From Firm-04 sp045628085 (GTDB lineage: Bacteria > Bacillota > Clostridia > Oscillospirales > Ruminococcaceae): a stretch of DNA of 22,656 bases. Below are positions 15,682 to 22,656 of this stretch, in pieces. Every line of letters starts with the position of its first letter. Position 1 is the first letter of the stretch. Made by a program: the position numbers and the translations under genes. The stretch is taken from positions 1 to 22,656 of the forward strand of contig JAZQOZ010000144.1 of the NCBI GenBank assembly GCA_045628085.1, in the 5' to 3' direction. A model generated the notes under the pieces. It saw nothing but the letters and a program-made list of their open reading frames with translations. It was not told the origin of the DNA and searched no databases.

Positions 15682-18564
15682 ATGAACATCAAGAAAAGTT
15701 GTACGGTCATGACTGCACTTGTTCTGGGAGCAGGAATGCTTCCGGCAGGCGCAAGTATGACAGCATCGGCGGCATACGGCTCCGGACAGAATATCGTGGA
15801 AACGCTTGACCGCGGATTGGCGGCATATAACACCGGTTCCGGTATGATGGTAAGCTGGCGATTCCTTGCAAATGACAATGACAGAACGGAATTTCAGCTG
15901 TTCCGTGACGATACGCTGATCTATACAAGTGAAGCCGGTTCTGCAACCAGTTATCTGGATAAGCAGGGCAGTGCGTCCTCAAAGTATCGTGTGGATACGA
16001 TCGTCAGCGGAAAGAAAGTCGCCTCGGATACCTGCTCCATGATCTCCAATCAGTCCTATTTTGATATCCCGATGGACATTCCGCGGGGCGGCACAACACC
16101 AAGCGGAGAGAATTACTCATATTCTGCAAGCGACTGTTCGGTCGGTGATGCAGACGGTGACGGCGTATACGAGATCTTTGTGAAATGGGATCCGTCCAAT
16201 GCACATGATAATTCTCAAAGCGGCTATACCGGCAATGTCTATATCGACTGCTATAAGCTGGACGGTCAGAAACTCTGGCGAATTGATCTCGGACGCAATA
16301 TCCGTGCCGGTGCGCACTATACGCAGTTCCTTGTCGCGGACTTTGACTGTGACGGCAAATGTGAAATGACCTGCAAAACCGCTGACGGTTCTGTTGACGG
16401 TCAGGGAAAGGTCATCGGTGATGCTTCCAAGGATTACCGGAACAGCGGCGGATATGTTCTTTCCGGACCGGAGTATTATTCTCTGTTCGATTGTGAAACC
16501 GGTGCTGTACTGGATACGGTCAGTTACGAATTTCCGCGCGGAACGGTATCAAAGTCTACATGGGGCGATGATTACGGCAACCGCTGCGACCGTTTTCTCG
16601 GCACGGTCGCATATCTCGACGGTGTGCATCCGAGTGCCGTTTCGATTCGCGGATACTATACCAGAATGACGGCAGTTGCATACGATGTCGTGAATAAAAA
16701 GCTCTCGAAGCGCTGGACTTATGATTCCGGCTGGAGTGAGCAGGCAGGTTCCGGCTATGGCAACGGCAACCACAACTGTATGCCTGCGGATGTAGACGGT
16801 GACGGCAAGGATGAAATTCTCTGCGGTGCATTCACATTCAATGATGACGGCAAGGCGCTTTGGTGTACGAACAAACATCACGGCGATGCGATGCACGTCA
16901 GCGATTTCGATCCGAATCATCCCGGTCAGGAGCTCTGGGTATGTCATGAAGGCGCACCTTACGGCGTATCGCTGATTGACGCGGCAACAGGAAAAATTCT
17001 CGTACATGAGGATCGTGACAAGGATACCGGCAGAGCGTGTGCCGGCAATGTCTGGGCAGGCAATCCGGGCGGTGAGTTCTGGGGCGCACGTTCGACTGCC
17101 GTATTCAACAGTGCTGGTCAGAAAATCAATATGTCGTGTCCTGCAATCAATTTCCTGATGTGGTGGGACGGTGATCTGGAACGTGAACTGCTCGACGGCA
17201 ACACGATCACCAAGATCAATCAGTCCGGCGGAATTGATACGCTTCTGACGGCAACCGGCTGTGATTCCTGCAACGGCACAAAGGCAACACCGAATCTTTC
17301 GGCAGATATTTTCGGCGACTGGCGTGAGGAACTGATCCTGCATACATCGGACAGCAAGTATCTGCGTGTCTTCTGCACACCGCATGAAACGAAATACCGC
17401 ATCACGACACTGATGCACGATACACAGTACAGAATGCAGGTCGCAACAGAGCAGAACTGCTACAATCAGCCGCCGCATCCGAGTTTTTATCTCGGTTCCG
17501 ATCAGCCGCTTCCGGATCGTCCGGCGGTGACGATCAACGGTCAGATCAGCGGTTCGGATTCTCCGGCAGTGATCGACACTTCCAAGACCTATCTGCTTCG
17601 CAATGCCAACAGCGGACTGTATCTGACAGGCGCAGACGGAAATGCGGTTCAGCAGAAGAATACAGAGGATATCAATGCATTGTGGGTATTCACAGACGCA
17701 GATGAGGACGGATATACGCTGTCCAATCTTTCCGGACAAAAGCTGACGATCAGCAGCGGCAATGCAGTTGTTCAGAAAGAGAAGAATGCAGATGCACAGA
17801 TCATTCAGCTTCGCCGCGTATCCGGCGGTTATTTGCTGACAACCAAGACAAGCGATTATGAAAAATGTGTCGAAACAGCATCCGCATCGTTTGATGCCGG
17901 TGCGAATGTTCAGGAATGGGAACGAAACGGCGAAAAGTGTCAGACATGGGTACTGGAAACCGTTGCCTTTCATCCGTCTGCGCCGGATTTCATTTCCGGT
18001 GATCTGGATGATAACGGAATCGTCAATGCCGCCGATCTTTCCCTCATGAAGCGTGAGATCCTGAATCCGGCATTTTCCCGTGTGGAAAAGCGTCCGGCTG
18101 ACCTCAACGGTGACGGTGCCGTGACGGCAGCGGATGCGGTTGCACTGCATAAATATCTGCTCAGCGGTGAAGTATACGCCGGCGGTTTCTATTATGCGAT
18201 CGACGCAGGTTATGCGCAGGGTATTGAGGAATCGACCAATGCCGGCTTCAAGGATGCAGCATATCTGAATCTGGACAATGTATCCGGAAGTTATGTGGAA
18301 TTCCGTGTATATGCTGCAAAATCGGGCAGCTATACCGGTACGCTCCGCACAGCAAACGGCAGCGATGCCAACCGTATCATGAAGATATCGGTCAACGGCG
18401 GTGCTGCACAGTCGGTCGATTTCAATTCCACGGGCGCATGGACAACATGGAGTGATACGGACATCACGCTGTCGCTGCAGGCAGGAATGAATACGATCCG
18501 TATGACATCCGATACCGATCAGGGCGGCCCGAATATTGATTATCTTGCAATTCAAATGTCATAA
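15682..18564 (+). CDS. Cellulosomal PL11 rhamnogalacturonan lyase with ricin-like domain, internal dockerin and CBM
   Basis: The ATG at 15682 gives 960 residues, with AAGGG 8 bases upstream; an in-frame GTG at 15673 is worse placed. The signal peptide ends near MTASA. The PL11 region (about 33-630) opens with RGLAAYNTGSGMMVSWRFLA. It contains propeller calcium motifs DADGDGVYE, DFDCDGKCE and DVDGDGKDE and the family hallmark GDWREELI. It cleaves the rhamnose-galacturonate backbone of pectin RG-I by beta-elimination. A ricin/CBM13-like domain covers 634-761 (YLLRNANSGLYL, CQTWVLE). The dockerin at 773-830 has two full calcium loops (DLDDNGIVNAAD, DLNGDGAVTAAD). The last 128 residues form a CBM35/CBM6-like beta-sandwich (YVEFRVYAAKSGSYTGTLR, TIRMTSDTDQGGPNIDYLAI). 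The dockerin is therefore internal, not terminal. Extracellular, docked to a scaffoldin; likely co-regulated with the divergent GH9 gene. Confidence 0.95.
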   Translation: MNIKKSCTVMTALVLGAGMLPAGASMTASAAYGSGQNIVETLDRGLAAYNTGSGMMVSWRFLANDNDRTEFQLFRDDTLIYTSEAGSATSYLDKQGSASSKYRVDTIVSGKKVASDTCSMISNQSYFDIPMDIPRGGTTPSGENYSYSASDCSVGDADGDGVYEIFVKWDPSNAHDNSQSGYTGNVYIDCYKLDGQKLWRIDLGRNIRAGAHYTQFLVADFDCDGKCEMTCKTADGSVDGQGKVIGDASKDYRNSGGYVLSGPEYYSLFDCETGAVLDTVSYEFPRGTVSKSTWGDDYGNRCDRFLGTVAYLDGVHPSAVSIRGYYTRMTAVAYDVVNKKLSKRWTYDSGWSEQAGSGYGNGNHNCMPADVDGDGKDEILCGAFTFNDDGKALWCTNKHHGDAMHVSDFDPNHPGQELWVCHEGAPYGVSLIDAATGKILVHEDRDKDTGRACAGNVWAGNPGGEFWGARSTAVFNSAGQKINMSCPAINFLMWWDGDLERELLDGNTITKINQSGGIDTLLTATGCDSCNGTKATPNLSADIFGDWREELILHTSDSKYLRVFCTPHETKYRITTLMHDTQYRMQVATEQNCYNQPPHPSFYLGSDQPLPDRPAVTINGQISGSDSPAVIDTSKTYLLRNANSGLYLTGADGNAVQQKNTEDINALWVFTDADEDGYTLSNLSGQKLTISSGNAVVQKEKNADAQIIQLRRVSGGYLLTTKTSDYEKCVETASASFDAGANVQEWERNGEKCQTWVLETVAFHPSAPDFISGDLDDNGIVNAADLSLMKREILNPAFSRVEKRPADLNGDGAVTAADAVALHKYLLSGEVYAGGFYYAIDAGYAQGIEESTNAGFKDAAYLNLDNVSGSYVEFRVYAAKSGSYTGTLRTANGSDANRIMKISVNGGAAQSVDFNSTGAWTTWSDTDITLSLQAGMNTIRMTSDTDQGGPNIDYLAIQMS

Positions 18565-18571
18565 CTGAATC

Positions 18572-18606
18572 AGCGCCTGTGCATCTGAATGTGATGCACA
18601 GGCGCT
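18572..18606 (+). terminator. Hairpin terminator after the PL11 gene
   Basis: AGCGCCTGTGCAT (18572-18584) pairs over 13 bases with ATGCACAGGCGCT (18594-18606), loop CTGAATGTG. The stem is strong but the following T tract is poor (TCAGCTTGTC), so it may need help from the second hairpin downstream. Confidence 0.65.
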
Positions 18607-18650
18607 TCAGCTTGTCAGGACACGCGGCAGGTCTGTTTGCATTTACTTTG

Positions 18651-18675
18651 GTCGGCAGTGCCGACAGTCGTTTTT
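18651..18675 (+). terminator. Second hairpin with T run, possible tandem terminator
   Basis: GTCGGC-AGT-GCCGAC (18651-18665) is followed after AGTCG by TTTTT at 18671-18675. The five-base gap before the T run weakens it. It may back up the preceding hairpin. The full 15 bp palindrome could instead be a protein site. Confidence 0.4.
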
Positions 18676-18686
18676 GCGCTCAGGCA

Positions 18687-18714
18687 GCGATACGGTCACT
18701 TTTTTCAGTATCGC
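18687..18714. promoter_or_regulatory. Inverted repeat just upstream of the transporter promoter
   Basis: GCGATAC (18687-18693) and GTATCGC (18708-18714) are perfect inverted 7-mers with 14 bases between. The right arm ends 3 bases before the -35 hexamer of the pnuC-like gene. This placement suits an activator or repressor site. Confidence 0.45.
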
Positions 18715-18717
18715 CCA

Positions 18718-18746
18718 TTGTAATTCATAAGTGAATATGCTATAAT
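18718..18746 (+). promoter_or_regulatory. Promoter of the PnuC-like transporter gene
   Basis: TTGTAA (18718-18723) and TATAAT (18741-18746) are 17 bases apart, and the -10 is extended by TG one base upstream (TGCTATAAT). The predicted start near 18753 leaves a leader of about 110 bases before the start codon at 18862. Confidence 0.8.
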
Positions 18747-18752
18747 AGGAAC

Positions 18753-18861
18753 ATCGGCAGACGGAATGTTCTGTTTGATTACCGATCGGGGGAGTATGGA
18801 GCGTTTGCAGAATCCGGTCGGGAAGATATGTGCAGAAGCTGTTATTCATGAAAGGAAAAGA
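18753..18861 (+). promoter_or_regulatory. Long 5' leader of the PnuC-like gene
   Basis: The leader can fold with ATCGG (near 18753) against CCGAT (18782-18786), and has a Gly-codon-like GGGGGAG at 18788-18794. No known riboswitch core was recognised. It contains in-frame ATGs at 18766 and 18796, but the protein reads as PnuC only after 18862. Confidence 0.3.
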
Positions 18862-19569
18862 ATGCTGAAAAGGATCAATGCGTATTTTTCAAAGGGCGAT
18901 ATCACATTATGGTTTACGTCGGTCATGCTGGTTGCTGTATCGTTTCTTCTTTTTGACAGGGAGAATTATTTGACATTGACGGCTTCACTGATCGGTGTCA
19001 CTTCTTTGATATTCAATGCCAAAGGAAACCCGGTCGGACAGCTTTTGATGATCGCTTTCAGCCTGATCTACGGCATGATTTCATTTTCATTTTCATATTA
19101 CGGGGAAATGATAACGTATATCGGAATGACAATGCCGATGGCAGTGATCGCTTTTATATCATGGCTCAGAAATCCGTTCAACGGCAGCCGGTCGGAAGTA
19201 AAGGTCGGGCGCATCAGCAAAGCAGAAATCATTTTTATGCTGCTGCTTACGGTAATCGTGACCGTGTTGTTTTATTATATTCTGCGGCATTTTCACACAG
19301 CCAATCTGCTCCCGAGCACGCTTTCGGTTACAACGAGTTTTATTGCGGTCTATCTGACATTCCGGAGAATCCCGTTCTTTGCTGTTGCATACGCAGCAAA
19401 TGATATTGTGCTGATGATACTCTGGAGTCTGGCGAGCATAGAGGATATTCATTATATTTCTGTACTGGTATGCTTCACGGTATTTCTTTTCAATGATCTA
19501 TATGGTTTTCGATGCTGGCAGAAAATGAAGAATAAACAGGCGGAGCAATGTGTGAACGAAATCGCGTAA
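18862..19569 (+). CDS. PnuC-family vitamin transporter (nicotinamide riboside type)
   Basis: Starting at the ATG at 18862, with AAAGGA 5 bases upstream, the protein is 235 residues, the usual PnuC size. Upstream in-frame starts would add 32 polar residues not expected in this family. Several membrane segments are visible: ITLWFTSVMLVAVSFLLF, LLMIAFSLIYGMISFSF, EIIFMLLLTVIVTVLFYYIL, IPFFAVAYAANDIVLMILW and YISVLVCFTVFLFNDLYGF. SWLRNPF in the middle and the C-terminal YAANDIVLMILW plus FLFNDLYGFRCW are PnuC signatures. The family takes up nicotinamide riboside by facilitated diffusion, driven by intracellular phosphorylation; related members (PnuT, PnuX) carry thiamine or riboflavin. No kinase gene adjoins it, so the substrate is open. 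It has its own promoter and a hairpin after it. The family call is firm, the substrate is inference. Confidence 0.9.
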   Translation: MLKRINAYFSKGDITLWFTSVMLVAVSFLLFDRENYLTLTASLIGVTSLIFNAKGNPVGQLLMIAFSLIYGMISFSFSYYGEMITYIGMTMPMAVIAFISWLRNPFNGSRSEVKVGRISKAEIIFMLLLTVIVTVLFYYILRHFHTANLLPSTLSVTTSFIAVYLTFRRIPFFAVAYAANDIVLMILWSLASIEDIHYISVLVCFTVFLFNDLYGFRCWQKMKNKQAEQCVNEIA

Positions 19570-19600
19570 CGCCGATTTGTATTTTATTCCGCATTATACG

Positions 19601-19630
19601 AGCCGCACAGTGATGATCCACTGTGCGGCT
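19601..19630. terminator. Hairpin between the transporter and the convergent membrane protein gene
   Basis: AGCCGCACAGTG (19601-19612) pairs perfectly with CACTGTGCGGCT (19619-19630), loop ATGATC. The following sequence GATTTCGTTT has only short T runs. It lies between convergent genes and probably terminates both. Confidence 0.7.
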
Positions 19631-19685
19631 GATTTCGTTTGGAAATATGAAAAAGTAGCTGACGTTCCATATCCGGAATACGGGC

Positions 19686-20186
19686 TCATGTTGTCTGAAC
19701 AATGAACACAAACCGGAATCCGCTGTCTGTCCGGATCACATAGTATTCATGAAAGCAATCGTCCGCATCATCCGAAAGCGGCAGATTTTTTGCAATGTAT
19801 ATTTCGCGGATCGCATCTTTTTGGGGGAGAGCCGGTATTGTATCGGCTGTTTCGCTGACAGCTTCAAGTGCCGCCGCCCGATCCGCATCATGATCGAAAG
19901 GAAGAATCGTATACAATGCGGATAATGAATCAAAAGAGGCTGTTTCAATGCAGTATTCCGTATCACGCATTCCGCGTTCATATACACTTTCGATCTGTTC
20001 GGCGATTGCGGGTATTTTGCAGAGCTCTGCATAGTGCGCATGATTATCCGGTGTGATTTTTTCCCATTGCATAGTACGGTACGATGTGATAAAACTGATA
20101 AATAAAAAAACGAGGTTAAAGATAAGGAACAGTCCGATGACCCTGATGATGCTGAAAGACTTTTTTTCTCCGGAGTTTTGATTCAT
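19686..20186 (-). CDS. Single-pass membrane protein of unknown function
   Basis: From the ATG at 20186 the protein is 166 residues. A longer reading to 20261 would begin upstream of the predicted transcription start, so it is unlikely. A short polar N-terminus (MNQNSGEKKSF) precedes one hydrophobic segment, IIRVIGLFLIFNLVFLFISF. The remaining roughly 125 residues are acidic and would lie outside the membrane, with no recognised motif. It contains a repeated-looking acidic stretch (FDHDADRAAALEAVSE) and ends in a beta-rich segment (YYVIRTDSGFRFVFIVQ). The ribosome binding site is weak. The gene is convergent with the transporter and has its own strong promoter. I do not recognise a family. Confidence 0.75.
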   Translation of the reverse strand: MNQNSGEKKSFSIIRVIGLFLIFNLVFLFISFITSYRTMQWEKITPDNHAHYAELCKIPAIAEQIESVYERGMRDTEYCIETASFDSLSALYTILPFDHDADRAAALEAVSETADTIPALPQKDAIREIYIAKNLPLSDDADDCFHEYYVIRTDSGFRFVFIVQTT

Positions 20187-20232
20187 CTTTTGTACGCTTT
20201 CTGTTGATATTTGGCGTATATGCCGTATTGGA

Positions 20233-20261
20233 ATTATAACACAACAGGAAGTAAAAGTCAA
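20233..20261 (-). promoter_or_regulatory. Near-consensus promoter of the minus-strand membrane protein
   Basis: On the minus strand TTGACT (20256-20261), a 17-base spacer and TATAAT (20233-20238) form a near-perfect sigma-A promoter, also with the extended TG (TGTTATAAT). The predicted start is about 40 bases before the ATG at 20186, and this supports that ATG as the start. Confidence 0.85.
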
Positions 20262-20276
20262 TCTGTATGATTCAGA
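20262..20276. promoter_or_regulatory. Imperfect palindrome upstream of the strong minus-strand promoter
   Basis: TCTGTATGATTCAGA is a 15-base palindrome with one mismatched pair, abutting the -35 element. It may be a regulator site for the membrane protein gene; it could also be chance. Confidence 0.3.
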
Positions 20277-20321
20277 TACACATGATCCGGAAAAGAATTT
20301 TGGATAAAACTGAGATAATAC

Positions 20322-20355
20322 TTGACTTGGAATGGAAAATTTGGTGAAATAGAAT
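20322..20355 (+). promoter_or_regulatory. Weak promoter candidate for the coiled-coil gene
   Basis: TTGACT at 20322-20327 is a good -35, but the hexamer at 17 bases is TGAAAT (20345-20350), and the better TAGAAT (20350-20355) is at 22 bases. The region to the gene (20356-20482) shows no other feature I can support. Confidence 0.3.
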
Positions 20356-20496
20356 AAAGCTGAATGCCCGTGAGCGTATTATCCAAAAAGGACTGATGTC
20401 TGCACCCATTTTACGTTTCGGCGGGTATTTTAGACAGAAGCATAGGAACCCCCGAATATGAAACGAAACTGAATTTTAACATAAGGAGAGATCATT

Positions 20497-21630
20497 ATGC
20501 CGATCAAGGATAGAAAAAGAGCAGAAAAGGAACTGTGTAAGATTCTGGATTCCAAATACGGTGCAACCGGTTTGAGAATGATTGTGAAATTTTCATCGCA
20601 GCTTTTTGCGTCGTTTGCGAACATAGAGCCGGAGCTTTATGCTAAATATCTCGATGCAGAAAGACGCTTTGATAATGCCGAATGGAGTGACAGTGAGTAT
20701 GATGAGAAGATCATGCAGTCTGCTCCGGAGAGAATGAAAGAACATATCGGAGGCTTTGACTGGGATTCGGCTCTTGAAATGGTCGAAGTAATGTGCGAAC
20801 TGAAAGATACTCTAAATACATATATGGAATCCGGCAAGATCCCGAAATCATTTCAGCCGATGTTCCGCTGTATGCAAAAGCAGTGTGAATGGGACAACGG
20901 AGATTATGCTGAGGCATTATTTGACACTTATCACATGGAAATGTCCGCTTCCGTCATGTGTACTATACTGAATCTGAAAGAAAAGAAAGATGAGCTGAAT
21001 GGCGGTAAGCCATATATTGATTATGAAGAGATCGAAAAGGCACTTCGCGGCGATGATAATAAAGGTCCGTTTGAGGCTATTATGCAGCTGTGCGATGCAT
21101 ACGCAGATCTTTGTGATACTGAATATGAGCGCCAGAGATTTATAAAAGAGGGCTGCACGCCGGAAAATACACAGACGTATTCAGAACATATAAAAGCTGC
21201 ACAGGCAAAGCTGCTTGATGCAGCGAATAAGCTGATGACCATTGATAAGAGTGATGATTGGAAAAAGTATGATAAGCTATATCTTGATAATTCGCTTGAC
21301 CATATTTTCGGCTTGCATTCGGATACGATCGTCCGCCTGATCATTCAGCCGATCGGCGAAATGAACGGCTTGGCGCAGGCGCTTCAGAATGGTTTTGGCA
21401 TGGATGAAACGGATACTTTTGCCTTTCTCGGTGAAACTGATGCTATGCTTGATCGGCGAATCAGCGTATTGTCGAAACAGTTTGAGTCCCAAAAAGCAGC
21501 TTATGAGAATACAGCGGCAGAGAAAGAATATGTGCCGGAAATTGCTGAGCTGCGCCGCGAAATTGACGAATTGAAAAAAAGAAAGAGCAGGCTGATGCGG
21601 AGAAAAATAAATACTATGATGATGATCTGA
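20497..21630 (+). CDS. Helical/coiled-coil protein of unknown function, N-terminal part before a frame break
   Basis: The start is well supported by AAGGAG (20483-20488) 8 bases upstream. As written the frame gives 377 residues and ends in an abrupt tail (RKSRLMRRKINTMMMI). The protein is rich in Lys, Glu and Asp and looks helical throughout, with no signal peptide or membrane segment. Near the end it enters a coiled coil (PEIAELRREIDELKK). At the A7 run 21574-21580 the coiled coil continues in another frame. One extra A would read IDELKKKKEQADAEKNKYYD and keep the gene open to the window end. The last 18 codons of this frame are therefore probably not native. No motif was recognised, and the base composition is more AT-rich than the enzyme genes, consistent with an accessory gene. 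Confidence 0.75.
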   Translation: MPIKDRKRAEKELCKILDSKYGATGLRMIVKFSSQLFASFANIEPELYAKYLDAERRFDNAEWSDSEYDEKIMQSAPERMKEHIGGFDWDSALEMVEVMCELKDTLNTYMESGKIPKSFQPMFRCMQKQCEWDNGDYAEALFDTYHMEMSASVMCTILNLKEKKDELNGGKPYIDYEEIEKALRGDDNKGPFEAIMQLCDAYADLCDTEYERQRFIKEGCTPENTQTYSEHIKAAQAKLLDAANKLMTIDKSDDWKKYDKLYLDNSLDHIFGLHSDTIVRLIIQPIGEMNGLAQALQNGFGMDETDTFAFLGETDAMLDRRISVLSKQFESQKAAYENTAAEKEYVPEIAELRREIDELKKRKSRLMRRKINTMMMI

Positions 21631-22656
21631 TAAACGGATTGTCTTACCAGGAAGTATCTGAGGCACTGGAAAAGATGATCAGCGAGTCTAATAAAGAGCT
21701 TGAAAGCAAGAAAGAAGCATTCAGAAAAGCAAGAGCCGCTGAACAGGAACAATACGAAGTACATAGAACAGCGATGGAGAATCTCACCAGCATCCGGAAG
21801 GATCTGGATGAGCTGAAAAAGAATGTCTGGGATAAAAAGGTCAGTACACCGCAGGAGAAGTGCGCCGTACTGGATCAGATCAGTGAATTCTGTCAGAAAC
21901 ATAAATTTTTGCAGGTGAGCGAAAAATCGGATGATACATTTGAAAGTATTTTCATGGGTAATTTCCGAAAAGCGATGCCGAAACTGCGTGAAAAAGTTGA
22001 AACCGGACTGGATGATACGCTTCGCTTGCCGGAAGTCAAAAAAGGTTTCGATCAGATGATCTCTCTTTATGGTTCTAAGCCGCAGTTTAATGAACCCAAA
22101 GAATTCTGTTACGATGCCTCAAAGCTGCCTTTCAATGAGAAAGAGATCGCTGTGCTGGGTATGGCGGCTGCTGTCACTGTGCCGCAGATCAGGGATCTGT
22201 ATAAGGATGACAATATCGCTGATCCTGCTGTCGGAGCTGCGCAGAAATCAGATCGGTGGACATCGGATCTTTTTACAAAGGACGGAGTGCGTTCTGCCAA
22301 TAAATATGCCGATATCATTCGGGCAGGCAAGCAGTATGCCAAAGATGCAATGGAGAAGTATGCGAAAGGGGATGCAACGCCGCTTGCAGAACTCCTTTGT
22401 GAATCAATGCGTGATATTCAGAAATATGTCCGCAGCTGTGACAGTATAAAAGAACGTGCCGGTTATCTGTATACAATGATCTCCACAACGGAAAAATTAC
22501 TCAGCAGCGATGAGAATCTTGCGGTGGAATTTCATCAGTACAATGTGAAAGAAATCGCAATGAAGCGTGCGGATATGGATGAACTTGCAGCGATCCGCAG
22601 TGTGGCAGGAGAGAGACTGAAGCTTCAGGCTCAGCAAGACGAAGCAACGGCAGCTT
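21567..22656 (+). CDS. Continuation of the coiled-coil protein in the -1 frame (3' partial)
   Basis: This frame is open from just after a TGA at 21564 to the end of the window, 363 codons, with no suitable start or ribosome binding site of its own. It begins with coiled coil (EQADAEKNKYYDDDLINGL, ISESNKELESKKEAFRKARA, NLTSIRKDLDELKKNVWDK). Further globular helical sequence follows (LPFNEKEIAVLGMAAAVTV, DGVRSANKYADIIRAGKQYA). It ends in another Glu/Lys/Gln-rich helix. Composition and style match the preceding 377 residues, so the two are one gene split by a -1 shift at 21574-21580. The cause could be a base-calling error, a real mutation, or transcriptional slippage on the A run. Total length would exceed 720 residues. 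Function unknown; large helical proteins of this kind can be structural or phage/defence related, but nothing here shows that. Confidence 0.7.

Noticed and set aside
16549..18555. 668-codon minus-strand frame opposite the PL11 gene
   Set aside because: It is a mirror of the lyase codons, rich in Cys, Ile and Arg without domains, and has no ribosome binding site. The lyase frame has clear domains.
18766..18861. 32-residue extension of the PnuC-like protein
   Set aside because: It is polar and unlike the family. The ATG at 18796 has a Shine-Dalgarno only 1 base away, and 18862 gives the normal family length.
21574..21590. Classical dnaX-type programmed -1 ribosomal frameshift
   Set aside because: In the zero frame the codons are TTG AAA AAA AGA, which does not give a good X XXY YYZ heptamer, and I see no clear stimulatory hairpin. 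Slippage or a base error fits better.
22069..22449. 126-codon plus-strand frame inside the coiled-coil region
   Set aside because: It overlaps the coiled-coil continuation frame, has Met/Ser/Arg-rich shadow composition and no ribosome binding site.
1..22656. CRISPR arrays, tRNA or rRNA genes, insertion sequences
   Set aside because: I saw no regular repeat-spacer pattern, no tRNA or rRNA signature and no transposase frame in the window.

Overview
The window looks like a chromosomal segment of a cellulosome-forming gut or rumen Firmicute, most likely Ruminococcus of the R. flavefaciens / R. champanellensis type. Three separate secreted proteins carry dockerin modules: a subtilisin-like protease, a GH9 cellulase and a PL11 rhamnogalacturonan lyase. 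BspA-type leucine-rich repeats, purine-rich Shine-Dalgarno sites and extended -10 promoters fit this group. The genus is inferred from protein style, not from a marker gene.

Region 1 (1-6045) is a probable anti-phage defence module. It holds a TerB_N/TerB_C protein (5' end outside the window), a DUF2791/BrxD-like P-loop ATPase overlapping it by ATGA, and an Lhr/BrxHI-like SF2 helicase. TerB protein + DUF2791 ATPase + DEAD/DEAH helicase is the composition described for the Shango system (SngA, SngB, SngC). Here the ATPase and helicase are separated by a lipoprotein cyclophilin gene with its own ribosome binding site and a strong rho-independent terminator.

Region 2 (6065-12966) starts 19 bp after the helicase stop. 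It holds a 2064-residue secreted, dockerin-bearing S8 protease with BspA-type repeats and an alternating series of Ig-like and PPC-like beta domains. A small membrane-anchored protein of unknown function follows. Its reading frame has no ATG, GTG or TTG upstream of the membrane segment; the best-placed start is an ATC.

Region 3 (12982-18675) is a plant cell wall degradation pair: a minus-strand GH9-CBM3-dockerin cellulase and a plus-strand PL11-ricin-like-dockerin-CBM lyase. They are transcribed divergently from a roughly 300 bp promoter region and flanked by hairpin terminators.

Region 4 (18676-22656) has a PnuC-type vitamin transporter with a well-formed promoter and long leader, an orphan single-pass membrane protein on the minus strand with a near-consensus promoter, and a large helical/coiled-coil protein of unknown function. 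The last gene's frame is broken at a run of seven A residues and it continues past the window end.

Functionally, the cellulosomal proteins would act on the cell surface against cellulose, pectin and protein, while the TerB/ATPase/helicase set acts on nucleic acid in the cytoplasm. Their adjacency may be accidental or may mark an accessory island; the sequence alone does not decide.
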